A DNA stretch of 64,000 nucleotides from Siderastrea siderea (Eukaryota; Cnidaria; Anthozoa; Scleractinia; Rhizangiidae). Below are positions 1 to 12,432 of the stretch, in pieces. Position 1 is the stretch's first letter, and every line of letters starts with the position of its first letter. Location: assembly GCA_964030785.1 (NCBI GenBank), contig OZ034970.1, forward strand, positions 21,894,634 to 21,958,633. Direction: 5' to 3'. Under the pieces are notes generated by a model, which saw nothing but the letters and a program-made list of their open reading frames with translations, had not been told where the DNA came from and did not search any database. The translations under genes were made by a program, and so were the position numbers.

Positions 1-154
1 AATGCCATGCCACGTGGTGGAAGGTACAAACTCTTGTTTGAGAAACTTAACGAGAAAATACGATCAGAAACTAAAAACTAGCCTAGAAAACTATAAGGAA
101 AGAAACAAATGACTTACAGAACAGTCCAGCAAAGAAAGGGATGCTGCAAAGTCG

Positions 155-527
155 TTGTCAAATGCTCTGGTGGTTGGTCCGTCTGTTGTTGTAGTTGTTT
201 CGCCATTGTATGCCTTGATGTACGATCAGATTTCTAAATTGCGAGGAAAAGGTGCTCAAGCAGCCATTTTAAGCGTTACTGAAGGAATAGACGAGGAAGG
301 AGATTCTTTCTTGGCTTCACAGTGGGATGGAACTCGGGCTGCAATTATGGAGGCTGGATACGATTGTCTTTTGCCATCCAGAGGCATTTCTTTCTTGTAA
401 GGAGGGACTGGAAGTTTTACAAAGCAGTCTCTTTAAGTCAGCTGTTAAAGCGGTTGTTGTGGACGAAGCTCACTGCATCCTTGAATCATTGGTGAGACTT
501 GTTTTAATGGTGAGAAAATGTTCTTAG
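155..527 (+). pseudogene. RecQ-family helicase fragment, N-terminal helicase part (broken)
   Basis: Two overlapping reading frames together resemble a RecQ helicase core. The first frame carries the motif Ia-like stretch VVVVSPLYALMYDQ, and the second (from about 350) carries an HPEAFLS stretch followed by the Walker B box VVVDEAHCI. The switch of frame near 355-365 and the absence of a Walker A motif in the visible part show a damaged copy. A GT after the last codons at about 492 could be an old splice donor, and the next RecQ-like block starts at 2175 behind an AG. RecQ proteins are ATP-dependent 3'-5' DNA helicases. This could be one exon of a decayed host gene or a helicase fragment carried by a transposon. 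Confidence 0.6.
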
Positions 528-885
528 CTTAGTTTAATTCAAATCTTAAGCTTGCAGTTATCATAGCCAGCCAAATTGCCTGTAAAATGATGGTGATAAA
601 ATCTCAAACTTCTTTTGTAAATGTTTAACACAAACCTTGAAGATTAAAGTTCATTGATGTCAAGAAGAGAGGCTATTTTGTATTTATTTTTGTTTTCTCA
701 TGATGAGATTCCTTATATTAGCTTACAAAGTAAATATACATCAGCAAAAGATGAAGCTGTCAGGGTTAATTTAGTGCAAAAGAGTAATCGATCAGTAATC
801 TAAGAGCAATTTATGAGTAACCAATGATGTGAATAACCAAACACTGTTCACTAAAGCACATAATTATGTAATCAAACACACCTAT

Positions 886-1309
886 AGAGCAGTTTTCAAC
901 TGAGAGGATATAGGCAGTCCAGATCCATTTCCAATCCATGGCTACAAAACCACATTTTACGGCAAATCAAAAACTCAAATCTTGTTCTCTGGAAATATCA
1001 CCGGAAAATGATGGCTCACGGCTACTTTAGTTAACAAATGACGTTTCAGAAGGATTTCATATTTCACACCAAAAAATAATTATGGCAAATTGCCCGTTAC
1101 AAAAATGCATGCCCTGTACCCCCTCCCCCCAACTCTGTAACCACCTCTTGTGGGAAAATATATGCAAGCAAATCATGATTGGTTACGGTTTTACTTTTAA
1201 TTGGCCAAGAAAGCGGCACAAGTTTTCCTGGCCAATCAAAGAGTGTAGTAATGTAAAAGCAAAACAAGTGCAACATTAATTTTATCACTCAATGTTTGAA
1301 AACTGCTCT
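886..1309. mobile_element. MITE with 14-bp perfect terminal inverted repeats
   Basis: AGAGCAGTTTTCAA at 886-899 is matched exactly in inverted orientation at 1296-1309. The 424-bp interval has no coding capacity. Length and ends fit a miniature inverted-repeat element. The target duplication is not clear. Confidence 0.6.
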
Positions 1310-1310
1310 A

Positions 1311-1881
1311 CCCTTTAACACATTGACCCCTGAACCGCCCATAATCGCCCTTCTTTAACCACGTCCCTTGTACCACTTATGACGTCATCAGTTTTAACGG
1401 TCCTAGACAACTTTGACAACTACCTTGTGCAGGGAGATGAGATCTTTCAAACCATACCCAAATGAGCGCGATTCAGTCAAACAGACCAGAGAAAGATGCA
1501 AAAATCTGTGTAACTTTGACCAGAAAATTCCAATGAAAATCTTGTCCCACTACCCGCTGGTGCTTCCTTAAAAAAAATTCATGATCCTCGAACGTTTTGC
1601 AAAATCTTTTCCCACCAACAGGAAGCGGGGAGGAGAGAAAGCAAAAGGTAAAAGACGAAAGGGCAGCGAAACTTTGCTTCTCGAAATTTTGCTTTCTGCG
1701 CATGCCCGAACTTTGAAAGCTGTAATTTGGCATCAGGAACAAAAGCTAGTCCAGTGCTCGACTTGGAAACAACGTTTTGGACAGTTTGGATTCTTTTTTG
1801 GCTAGACAGCGACCTAAAAATGGCTTGACTCGCTTCAAAAGGCATTTTTTGGCAAAATGTCCAGGAGTCAATGGGTTAAAG
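1311..1881. mobile_element. Second MITE, abutting the first
   Basis: The left end CTTTAACACATTGAC and the right end GTCAATGGGTTAAAG (1867-1881) are inverted copies with one mismatch. The internal 570 bp shows only short chance reading frames. It sits directly beside the 886-1309 MITE inside what may have been an intron of the RecQ-like gene. Confidence 0.5.
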
Positions 1882-2174
1882 AATCATTGATTGTAATTGA
1901 TTTTTCATCGAACATTGGTGTCAATCAGCAATTAATCATTTAATTACCAATTAACTAATCATTCATATCATTGTTTATTTACCCTATATCATTCAATAAC
2001 CTCCCAAGGATTGTACTATAAATTTAGGATAAGGCATATGGGTGCTTTAATATCATTCATGAATCATGGGCAGTGGGGAGGTGCTTAGGTCAAATATTTT
2101 GGCCATAGGGGGCTGAGGTCAATAAATTTTTGAGACCAAATTCTAATAAATTTATTTCTGGATTTTTAAAACAG

Positions 2175-3110
2175 GAGAGAAGGCTTCAGGCCTGATTACG
2201 GAAAATTAGGGGTTTTGGCTGCAGTTTTCACAAACGACCCTATAGCGGCACTCACTGCAACAGCAACCAAAACAGATAGACAGGCTATAAAACAAACCTT
2301 GTACCTTAGGAACCCTAAAATGGTCATTGGGAATCTTGACCAATTAAACATTTTTTATGCCCAAAAATTTAGAGAGGGTAATGACATTTCTAGTATTTTA
2401 CGGCCCATTGCTGAAGCTCTTTTGGATCAGGGGACAAACTTTCCTCTTACAATAATTGATCTGCCTTTTAGCTTTGGTGTGTAAAGGCATACGAGATGTT
2501 TGAGGAAGTTCTTAAGGAAAACAGTACCATCCACAAGAAGGTCCCCTCATTCCTGAAAACCATCTATTTGGACAGTTCCATTCACCACAAACTGATAAGA
2601 TAAAGGAGGCAATTTGTAACCGAATTTGTAGGCCAGAAAGTAAATGTAGGGACCACCATGGCTATGGGAATGGGTGTCAACACTCCATGTCTAAGGGAAG
2701 TCATTCACATTGGTCCACACCGATCAGTGCGAGAATACTATGAAGAATCCAGACGTGCTGGGAGAGACAAGCAACCCTCCAGTGCCACTCTTTATTTCAA
2801 CAACAGAGATACAGCACCCAACAAGCCTGGCATGACTGATGACCTGAGATCCTATTGCAGGAGTACTGAGAAGTGTTTGAAGAAACAGCTGCTGCATTTT
2901 TTAGATGCTCTGCCTCCAGTGCCTTGCTGTATCCTTCACACTTGCTGTGATGTCTGCAAATCCCACTGCTCTTGTCGCGATTGTACTGGTGATTGTGAAA
3001 CTCCACCTAAAACAGCTGCAGCAGCAACAGCCATGGAAAAAGCTACTGTTAGCCATGACCCTGAATGCAGTACATGTAAGATCCTTAAAAAGCTATGGAG
3101 GAATATTTGA
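2175..3110 (+). pseudogene. RecQ-family helicase fragment, C-terminal helicase and zinc-binding part (broken)
   Basis: Behind an AG at 2173-2174 the frame reads REGFRPDYGKLGVL, typical of RecQ motif III surroundings, then ALTATAT. After a frame break around 2480-2640, a second block reads MAMGMGVNTPCLREVIHIG and YYEESRRAGRD, which correspond to helicase motifs V and VI, followed by a cysteine-rich zinc-binding segment near 2900-3010. In-frame stops near 2480 and 2607 and the frame changes mark it as a pseudogene. It is collinear with the piece at 155-527 and probably comes from the same locus. RecQ family identity is firm, but the exact paralogue cannot be named. Confidence 0.65.
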
Positions 3111-5520
3111 AATCACTTAAAAGTGAGAGAAGATGCATCCAACTACAATCGGGTTGTCTGTCTTTTAACAAAGACATGTTGCAAAACATCGCTTGTCAAA
3201 GAAAGGACATTTCATCAGTGTCATATCTCATGGATCATTTCCTGATATTTTCAAAGTCTACCATAGAGGGAATTTTAAAAATCCTTAATTCACAGTGAAC
3301 AATAATTTTAATCCTATTAAAATTATTGTGCATTGTGCAATATTATAATAAAAAAATACTTTTTGGAAAAATTAACCCTTTTACTCCCAGAGTGAATGAT
3401 GGAGTCTTGTAAGGTAGTTCTAACTTTTGAGTCTATGGATGGAACCCTAAAGTCTTCAGTAATACTTTTACATATGCTATTTGTTTTTCACCATTTAAAA
3501 AATGAAATTTGGATTTTTATCGAATTTTCACTTTGGCCACTTCTGGGAGAGAATGGGATGATGGTACTCAACATGCAAAGTAGGATACCTAGTGGGGATA
3601 CTCAGGAATAATAGTAACAGGAATGTGCGAAGCCCTTTTTGGGGGGTTGAAATTTGTGATCCAAGGACTTTTTTGGGGTTGGGAATTTTTTGGTGACTTT
3701 TCTTGGGTGAATGGATTTTTACACAGAGAAAGAAAGGACCTTTCTTGCATCAAGATCTAGGCCAATGGACTTTTTTGAGTCTGGTTCTGGCCTATAGGAC
3801 TTTTTTTGGGTATAACTATGTGTCTTCATTCACACATTCCTGTCACTATTATACCTAAATACCCCCATGGGGTAGGATAGCAATGTCATGCTTAAATCAC
3901 CAAAAGCTCCAAGATAGATCTCACTGAACTTGATATCAGCTGATACCTGATGGTTGAGCAGATGAATGCTACCAAAATTTAGTAAATAAGTAAAATATAA
4001 TTTCATTGTCTTGTTTCATTAACCTTTCAAATTATAGAAAACTGTTGTGAGTCAACTTAACTTACCCAGTTTCCAAAGCATAAGGCAACTGGGCGTATAC
4101 AGTCGAACCTCTGCAACTATCCACCTCTCCATAGCAGCCACATAGTTTCATCATAGTCGAGAGATTTGCCCTTTTTTAACCTACCAACAATGGCAACCTC
4201 TACACAATCGCCGGGAAACTCTTTCCTTAGGGTGGCTTTTGAAGAGAGGCTTGACTGTTACTATACAGTTTACAAATTACTAATATTTTGCATATGACTT
4301 CTTAACCAGCCATGTAGCTCAACAACTGCTTTGTGCTCATTGTTTTGGTTTTCTTGCATCAGATCAGGATTCTCCCCCTTTCCAGTTCACTGTCTGGGAC
4401 CATATGGCATATTTTTATGAGATTTGACATTAATTTTCTCGAGAATGCTTGAGAATTTAATCGCGGAGTCACCTGGAGAAGTGAATTAAAGTGAGATGTT
4501 TCAAATAGTATTCAAAATGTTACCTTGCTATGAAATTTCTACATGCTCAGATAAATCTCTTCGAGAGCTTTCTTTCAAATTAAAATTTGAAAGAAAATAC
4601 TGGCTCAATCGAAAGTTTATATTACGAGTAAAAGATTTTTCCTTGTTAATTACGGTAATTGATCGCTAACAAGTTCTGTCACACCTGATTAACTTGGTCA
4701 CGTGAAATTAAAAGCGCCTGCTGGTTGCATTCGCATTAGCGATTCTTCTGAAGTGGTTATCAGTTCTGGTTTTTACAAAGTAATGAGAGTTTTCTTTCTC
4801 CTAAATGCATCCTATAAGGAAACGGCTGTGTCTGTTTTCGTCTTCTTAACCAAGACTGAAGGAAAGGAAAGCCCTTGACAAAGAATGGGCAGTAAATTGG
4901 CAGAGAGCGATCAGGGTTCAATTTATCGACAGGAGAAGTGGTTGCGTCGATGATTTCCTCTGGATTTTGCCGTGATTTTCAGCATATTTAGCAACCTGGT
5001 CAGCATTTCCGGAAATATGCATAACAAATTTTAATTGTTACATGAGCTATGGATTGAATTATGGAAAATATCTCGTAAATAAGACAAAAACAACAAATCG
5101 TCTCTCTCGTCCGATAGCGGTTTGTTGGAAGCAAAGTAAATTAATTTTCTGCCCCTTGCCGCGTGAGATTGCTCCTGTTACATGTTACCTGTCAAAGTTC
5201 TATTGTTTGAGAAAGCTGATCCCTCTCTGGTATCGATCAAAATAGAACTCACTGGACATTTAGGTGTCATAATCTCATTACTAGCAAGACGCCGCAGAAA
5301 ATATATTTTCCTTTTCTCCTTGAATATAAAATTTTGGCGAGTTGTACGTATGTCTTCAACTCAAAGTCGACAGCCACTCGACCAATTTGGTTGAAATTTG
5401 GCCAGAATGTTGCCAGATAGTTTTTCTACAAAACCGTGTGCGAATTTTTATTCTTCTTTTCATTTTAAAGCTAGACTCTTTTTCCACACGAAGTGCTAAT
5501 TTATTTATTTTCCCTGGCTT
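3111..5520. other. Non-coding interval
   Basis: Apart from the MITE at about 3.6-3.9 kb and a degenerate inverted pair near 4096-4258 (CAGTCGAACCTCT and its diverged inverse), I see no gene-like frame and no recognisable repeat here. Confidence 0.5.
3592..3872. mobile_element. Short MITE-like inverted repeat
   Basis: About 45 bp around 3592-3630 (containing ATAGTAACAGGAATGTG) is repeated in inverted, diverged form at 3830-3872. The centre is G/T-rich with repeated GGACTTTTTT blocks. No coding frame is present. Confidence 0.45.
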
Positions 5521-5536
5521 CATCTGCTAATAAAAG

Positions 5537-5575
5537 AATAATAATAATAATAAAAATAATAATAATAATAATAAA
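5537..5575. repeat. AAT microsatellite at the LINE 3' end
   Basis: A run of AAT/AAAT units sits directly at the 3' end of the minus-strand LINE and probably is its tail. Confidence 0.8.
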
Positions 5576-5802
5576 TAATACTTTATTTATATAGCGCTAT
5601 TTCTATCGCTATCAAATAGCGCTTAACAAGTTGTTTAAAATTACACATCTATATAAAAATGTTACAGTAGGTATATAATAAAAGATTAAAGATCAATAAA
5701 AGAGTAAAACACTAAAAATGAATTAAAAAGAATGAAAAGACTAGCTAGTTTACGTAGTATATTAAGTAATTCTAAAGAGAAAACACTAAATTATAAAAAT
5801 AC

Positions 5803-6054
5803 CTAACTAAAAGCTTTCCTAAAAAGATATGTCTTTAGCTTGTGCTTAAACTCTGATATATTATCGCGAGCTCGAATGTCAGACGGTAAAGCATTCCACA
5901 GTTGTGGCGCGGCTACAGAGAATGATTGAAAACCGTAGTTGCGCAGATTATGCTTAACCTCCACCAACCGATGGCCATTCATAGAACGTAGGTTGTGTCT
6001 TGGGACATATCTCTCAACTAGATCCGACAGATATGATGGGGCTAAGCCCATCAT
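5803..6054 (-). pseudogene. C-terminal part of LINE ORF2
   Basis: The 83-residue frame contains GLAPSYLSDLVERYVPR and ends in FKHKLKTYLFRKAFS, both typical of the carboxy end of CR1-like LINE proteins after the reverse transcriptase. Upstream on the same strand (6130-6360) a broken frame reads CKSAFYHLRNISRIRKYL and continues the same protein, with frame breaks between. Confidence 0.75.
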
Positions 6055-6364
6055 GCACTTAAATGTCGTTAGAAGAATCTTAAAAACTATGCGCTCTTCT
6101 ATAGGTAGTGTATAAGTACCGGTGTAATATGTTCACATTTACGGGCTGCTACATTCTGACCATGCTGCAGCTTCTTTAGAGTTTGCTTAGGCAGTCCAAA
6201 TAATAGTGAATTACAGAAATCTAATCTAGAGGATACAAAAGCATGTACTAGCATTTCAGCAGTATGAAGACTTAGATATTTCCTAATGCGACTAATATTT
6301 CAGAGATGATAGAAAGCTGACTTACACATAGCAGCAATGTGGTTTTCCATAGACTTCGATGTGT

Positions 6365-7474
6365 TAACCTGCGATCAGGCCGGATTTTAGCATCGCTCTC
6401 ATATTCTCTTACGTTGGTCGCTCGCTAAAATAGGGCCTGATACAATCTCTCACAGGAGTTCGTGTCGGCGGCCAAATTTTGGCCGCGGGAATCTCGCAAT
6501 CTGATTGGCCCTTTAACAATAGAGCTGTCAACGGAAGTAAATTTTCCGTTTTATCGCATCGCGTCTCGGAATTTTCATTTGACGGCTTTCAGCTAGTATT
6601 GATAACATGAACAGAGTAGTGGTTGTTTCCGCGTTTTACAAAACAAAACGAACAGCAGACGAACAAGTATCTTTCGCCAAGAATGATCAACAAGTCAACC
6701 GATAATTCGGTGTTTGGCGAGAGCCGAAATCAAGTCGCAATAACGATTTCAGTTTATATTCATTCATTGTTTAACACTTATGTCGTTTTATTGATCTCTG
6801 ACATTGACATCAAAGGATCTGACTAGTTTTATAATAAATTTTCTTCGTTTTAAAATTCGCTGCTGTTTAGAGATAAAATTCGCTGCTAATCTCAAATATT
6901 TATCACTTCTGGAACTAAATTAAATTACAAAATACTCCTTTGTTTATAAACGGTTTTATTTATATCTTTATTCTAAAGAATGAAACTCAAGGTACTTCTC
7001 TTAATTGCCCAAGGTTTTTTACGCAGAAAATCGGTGACAAATGCGAAGAGAATATTTTCGGATACCACCTGAAATGGGAAAGGATTCAACCATGCAGCAT
7101 ATTTTGGTACATGACAACCTCGTCGTGTTTTGAATTTTCATTCAGTTTCAGCCCAGACAGAGCAACCATGTCCAAGTTAGCAATCGGGTAAATTTGAGTG
7201 CTTGTGCCTAGAATATATATCGTAGCCTATGATTTTCTTATTTTGCCGACATTTGCGTGACTTTTTGCTAATTGCCGTTATGGGAAATTTGCATACCGAG
7301 GATCGTGCAAGCACAAGAAATTTTGATTGGCTGTTTTGTTGAATGTCAATCAATCAAAAAAGTGGGCGGTAGACGTTCCGTAGAAGGATTGTATCATGCT
7401 CTATTTTTCGTTTCGCCCGTCCCGCCTGAATGTTTCACCGAGCGAAACGAAAATAGAGCCTGATCGCAGGTTAT
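6365..7474. mobile_element. Non-autonomous hAT-like DNA transposon inside the LINE
   Basis: The ends are inverted: TAACCTGCGATCAGGC on the left and GCCTGATCGCAGGTTA on the right. The 8-bp sequence CGATGTGT flanks it on both sides (6357-6364 and 7475-7482). An 8-bp duplication is the hallmark of hAT transposition. No transposase frame is visible in the 1,110 bp. The LINE protein resumes on either side, giving a clear order: LINE first, then this element. Confidence 0.8.
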
Positions 7475-7619
7475 CGATGTGTCGAAAATTTACACCAATG
7501 TTTCTGGCTTTAGAAGATAGGTCAATTTCCCCATCACAGACTAAGATAGACGTCAGTGGGGGGAGTGGGCGATGACGAGCCTTCAAGACAAGTAACTCAG
7601 TCTTGTTTGTCTCTGTTCA

Positions 7620-8240
7620 TCAGTTTAACATGTTTGCCATCATCCAAGCATCAATGTCATGCACACAAGCTTCCATCACCACTTTAGCCTTTTCAGGGGA
7701 TGATTTAAAGGTGAGATACAGCTGCGTATCATCACCGCAAAGGTGGAACTTGACTTGATAGTACCTCATGATATCACCTAATGGGGACGTGTAGAGCAGG
7801 AATAGAATGGGTCCGAGGACACTACCCTGAGGTACACCACAGCGGAGCTCACGACGAGAAGACTGACTTCTGTTTACTTTCACGACTTGATGTCGGTCAG
7901 ACAGATATGATCGGAACCACCCCAAAGCGTTGTCCACGATACCGAACCGTTGTGACTGACGATCTAGTAGGATACGATGATCAACAGTATCAAATGCTGC
8001 TGAAAGGTCAAGTAGCAGCAGAATTACGGAACAGTTGTTATCAATTGCGTGAAGAATTATATCATCTTGAACTTTGATCATCGCCGTTTCAGTGCTGTGG
8101 TACTGTTTATACGCTGACTGATAAAGTTCATTTAAGTTGTTATCCTCAACGTGTTGACATGTCTGAGCTGCAACAACCTTTTCAACAACAAACGCACTTG
8201 CCAAAAATCTGAGACACGGTTTTTTAGCCAGAAGTGTCAA
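7620..8240 (-). pseudogene. LINE reverse transcriptase domain (CR1-like)
   Basis: The 206-residue frame shows LLLDLSAAFDTVDH (RT motif A), CGVPQGSVLGPILF (motif B) and a motif C region altered to LCGDDTQLYL in place of the usual YADDTQLY. It ends early in ANMLN because of a frame change, after which the adjoining frame (about 7483-7600) continues with KARHRPLPPL. The N-terminal endonuclease is missing, so the copy is truncated and inactive. Confidence 0.85.
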
Positions 8241-8924
8241 GAAGAGAATGCGGTGTTAACCGTCTTGTTTTCTTTGTTTCTGAAGAGAGTGGAACCTAAT
8301 CTATGAAGACATGAACGTGTGGAAAAACCTTCGCAATTTTCGAATGCGTTAAACTTTTGCCTCTTTTTGAATAAAAGGTCATTTTCTGGAATTATTAAGT
8401 GGCAATGTCTGTAAGAGCGGTCCGCTGCATTTCGGGTCAGAAAAAAGTTTTCCCTCAAACTTTGCCCTGTAAACTATCTTGGGACACAAGTAATTGAAAC
8501 GGGTTTCGTTTTGGGAAATACGTTAAAACGTTTTTTTGAGAGCCCACAACAGTGAGAGCAGCAAAAGGCGTAAATTAACGCCAGGCCAGACACGAAAATT
8601 GCATAAGTTGGCGACCTCACTACTTAAAAACCAAAACAGGTAGGAAAAAAGTGTTATTAAGTTAAGAGGTCCTTCAAGGGTGTAAAGCGCATATTAAATT
8701 TCATCTGTTTTAAACTGGAAGCTCGTGATAATTAACATAATATATAGATTTAGCCAAGCCTAAAAGCGGAGCCCCCCTTTTTGTTTTGTCTGTTTTTTGC
8801 TTTTGTTTTTTTTTTGTTTTTTTGTTTTGTTTTTGCTGGCAGTTATTAATTTGTGAAAATACTCTCATCCAAGTCGTTTTATTTAAAAAAAAAAAACAAA
8901 GGAAAAAAAGAAAAAAAATTATTG

Positions 8925-8997
8925 TTCCCGCTGCGTGTCGAACCCGGGTCGTCGGCGCGAGATGCCGGTAACTAGTCCACTAGGCCGTGGGCGTTTG
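8925..8997 (-). repeat. tRNA-like (SINE head) segment
   Basis: On the minus strand this reads as an A-box-like TAGTGGACTAGTTACCGGC followed by a B-box-like GGGTTCGACACGC, the layout of RNA polymerase III promoters of tRNA-derived SINEs. It is followed by an A/T-rich tail. It is too diverged to be a functional tRNA. Confidence 0.45.
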
Positions 8998-9486
8998 ACA
9001 TTATTTCAGAAGTTAATTTTTAATACTTATTTCTTTTTTCGTGACAAGCTGCCTATCAGCATGAAAATGCTGGTGTTTTTCCCGGCAAAATGTGTTCGAA
9101 ACGCCGTAAAAACCATTGTTGTGGACAGAAAAAACCAAAAAGCACTAGCTCTGCTATATTTGGCGTCGAAACCGCTGCGAAAAGCTGCGAACTCAAGCGG
9201 TGTGCCGACCGAGTTTGAACAGAACCGACGAGGCAAATTTGAACTTTTTGCCTGAACTTTATCGCCGAATTTCTTTCGCCTAGATTGAACTTTTCCCCTT
9301 CCACCAAAAAGACAACTGAGTGTTCTTTCGAACTTTTTTTTTTCCATTAACAAATTTGTTTTTGACTTTTGTTGTCTTTGCTTGTTTTGCTACAACGCGG
9401 GTCAACATGCGATTTCGCGCCGAAAACACACGGGATTCAGCACAGGGTTATATCCAGTGTAGGAAGTGTATTGGTATCCCTGTGGT

Positions 9487-9525
9487 GCGAACGGACGGAC
9501 GTACGGATGTACGGACGGACGGTCA
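9487..9525. repeat. ACGG/ACGT-type tandem repeat
   Basis: Short runs of ACGGACGG and ACGTACGG units. Confidence 0.7.
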
Positions 9526-9999
9526 CGTGACTACTACGTCACTACCAAAATTTTTTGGCTCGATAGATTACCAAATTTCCTTAGCAATGGAGCTCCGCTG
9601 ACGCGCTAGCGCGCTGGCTCCGCTATTAACTCACGTCTGAGCGCTCTCTGAAAACTCCCAAAAGTACCCTGTCTTCTCCGGCATTTATTTCACAAGTCCA
9701 GACCGGTTCGCTCTAAATTCCTATTGAATCCTGTTAATGAGATGCGAGAGAGCACAGAAATATAAAAATACCTTGCGCTTTTTATCTTCCTTTACCACGG
9801 TGACTTCGAACTTCTGGTGATTTTTGTCGAATATGATGCATTATGCAAATTAGGTTGTTGAGCAAATTCAGATTGTGTGAAATAAATAGGTTCTAAATTT
9901 TAAGATTTCTCCATTTCATGTCATAAATACAGGAAAGCATACACAAATACAAGTTTCGAACTGTTCAAATTGATAAAATAAGCCAATTACCGAGTCCTG

Positions 10000-10238
10000 G
10001 GGCCCGTTTCTCGAAAGTCCCGGTAACTTTTCGGGCCCGGAGCTATATTTTAAAAACAAAATCTATAGAACGTTGGCGTAGTTTTTAGCCCCCACATCAG
10101 TCAGACCTGTTTTATCAACTTAGAATCTTATTGCTCACCTATCAAAAACAACAAAAGTTGAGTCTTTAATACAAACACCACACACGTAAAATAGCTTTCC
10201 GGGCCCGAAAAGTTATCGGGACTTTCGAGAAACGGCCC
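10000..10238. mobile_element. Hairpin MITE with 4-bp duplication and readable empty site
   Basis: Both ends carry the roughly 40-bp inverted sequence GGGCCCGTTTCTCGAAAGTC. CCTG flanks it at 9996-9999 and 10239-10242. The matching position of the opposite palindrome arm (near 13,165-13,180) has the uninterrupted sequence, a direct empty-site comparison. Confidence 0.75.
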
Positions 10239-12357
10239 CCTGATCTTTGGATGCTTCCGAAGAATTGCGTGACTCGCATTATGCAAATTAGGCTGTCTGC
10301 TAAACTTGGTCCGTTTCTGTAACCGTCGCAAAAACCCTTTCTCATTTGTTGGAACCCTCTGTTTTTTTAAGTGAACATTAAAGAAATGCTAAGACTGCAT
10401 GCACTTTTGGTAGAAAACCTTGATGATGAATTCAGCTAGTTACATTACTGACTTGTATAACTCTGTTTGGAATAAAATGGGCAACTTGTAACAATTATTC
10501 TGTTCTGGTGGGTAAAAATGAATCTCTACTTTTTTGTTGTCTGGTATTGATTTTTTATGCCTACATTTTGCTCTTTTGATCTTCCTTTTCCACAGCGCTT
10601 ACGAACTTTTGGTGCTTTTGTCCCGGGGATTTTGTCAAGCGCTTTGTTTTCTTTATACAAACGCTTGAGACAAACTAGGTTGTTTGCGTTGAGCAAACGA
10701 AGTAAAAAGACCGTGAATTATACAGTGCCAATATTTGGATGCTTTGGGGCAAAATGTGACGAAAATTATGCAAACTATATTTTCTACCAAACGTAAAATC
10801 AGATTATATAAAGAAACTTGTAACTTCTTGTTTGATTTGAAACCGCTGAAGCTACGTCTTGGTGGGTTCCTCTTTCAGGGATAGTCAGATAGCCTTTTTT
10901 AAATATAAAAACAGTGCTCTGATTGGTTTTGTTCTTTCAATCTGTTTTATTGCATTTATTGTACAATGAGAATCATAAGAGAATAAATACAATATCAGAA
11001 TCACAGGAACAACCACGAAGCTTTAGCAGGTTGTTATAAGCTTTAGTTTTATGGTATTTTCAGGCTCAGGCCTGAAGTGGCCAAAAATTACTAGAAATTA
11101 TGGTTTTCCAGTTAAATAGTAACCTCCAACATTATTAATAAATGCCTGTCAGACAATTTTTCATCTGGGTACGTCAACAGTACTCAACACAAGGAAAAGG
11201 GTTTGTCCATAAGCTAGCACCATTCTTCGCTCGGTGATGTCCTAAGGGCGGGAAAAGCCCTGGGAGTACAAAGGTCACATCAAGGCTTTTTCCGCACCCA
11301 GAACATGATCGCTTAACTAAGCAATGATGTCTTATAATTCAAAGAATTCAAAAGAAATGAGTATGGTTCAAGCGAGCTGTTCACAGGAAAGTAGTTCTTT
11401 GTTTAAGTCGAGAATTTAATAAACACCTTCACCCGAGTGCGATTAAGTAGGTCGAAAGTTGAGCGATTGCACCGTCGTCTGGGATGTGCCTCCACTCAAA
11501 GTTAGCACGGTTCCAAGAAGCCTCCAGTTCATTAAGAGCTAGGTGGTTAATGAGAAAAGTAGTGATCTTATTTAAAGTTGGTCAAGAAATCAAAACGCGT
11601 GATGCAGTATGATGCTGAATTAGGCTTTTTTGTTTTCGTTGTTGAAGCTTGTTTATATCAAAATATCCAATGATATTCAATTCTTTTGATTAAAAGAAAA
11701 AAAAGTAACCAGAACACTGTTTTTATAAAGAAAGACCAACTATCAATGAAAGAGGAACCGATCAAGACGCGGCTTTAGCCGTTTCAAATCATATATCGAC
11801 GAAAGAAAAATGTCTCTCATATAATAATAATCTCGTTCAACGTTTGACAAAAAACGCAATTTGCATACTTTTCGTCACATTTTGCCCCAAAGCATTCAAA
11901 CATTGGCATTTTATATAATTCGCGGTAAGTTTCCTCAAGCGTTTGTATACACAAAATAAAGTGCTTGAAAAGCCCCTTGACAAAGGAAGATCAAAAGAAC
12001 AAAACGTAGGTATAAGAAAATCAAAACCAGACTGCAAAAAAGTAAAGATTCGATTTTATCCACCAGAAGAGAATGATGCACTTGTCATCGGCTTCTCCCG
12101 CGGTAGGGGGGGGGGGGGAACCCCAGGCCATATGTGGGGGAATTAGGGACTTTGTGGGAACTTTGCAACAAATTCAAATGACGTCCCAACTAGCGGGGAA
12201 AATGTGGGGACTTTGCTTCTAGCAAGGCGAGAGGAGCTTGAGAGCAAGTTGTGTTTTCGCTCGATTGAAGAAAAGACTGCGGGGAAGAACGAGAATGTGT
12301 GTGTTGAAATCCATCGATTATTTTTTATTTTTTGTGTGTGCATGAAATAGCCCATCC

Positions 12358-12432
12358 GTTAAAAAATTAACGGATTAATACAATTAAATAATCGTATTAT
12401 TTGATCATACAATTAAATAATTGTATGATCAG
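12358..12432. repeat. AT-rich palindrome
   Basis: ATACAATTAAATAATCGTAT is followed by an inverted AATTAAATAATTGTATGATC-like copy, giving a short cruciform-capable tract. It lies in the part of the right arm that has no counterpart on the left. Confidence 0.5.

Larger units (their letters stand above)
5525..8225 (-). mobile_element. CR1-like non-LTR retrotransposon (LINE), 5'-truncated and interrupted
   Basis: Reading on the minus strand, the element begins with the reverse transcriptase domain at about 8220, continues through its C-terminal part to about 5800, and ends in an AT-rich 3' region with an ATT-type simple tail at 5537-5575. A 1.1-kb DNA element (6365-7474) splits it. Frameshifts, including one near 7620, show it is dead. 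5' truncation and a simple-repeat tail are typical of LINE integration. Confidence 0.8.
8741..9624. mobile_element. Insertion in left arm of palindrome 1
   Basis: The right arm near 13545-13560 reads straight through the site, so the extra about 884 bp is an insertion at a TA-rich site. Its start (ATATAGATTTAGCCAAGCC) recurs at about 29136, marking a dispersed family, and its end is GGAGCTCCGCTGACGCG-like DNA. It contains a tRNA-like segment and a short tandem repeat. Confidence 0.55.

Noticed and set aside
5537..5575. CRISPR-like or regulatory array
   Set aside because: Simple AAT microsatellite at a LINE tail.
8925..8997. Possible true tRNA gene
   Set aside because: B box deviates, the cloverleaf stems do not close by eye, and it is embedded in a repeat with an A/T tail, so a SINE head is more likely.
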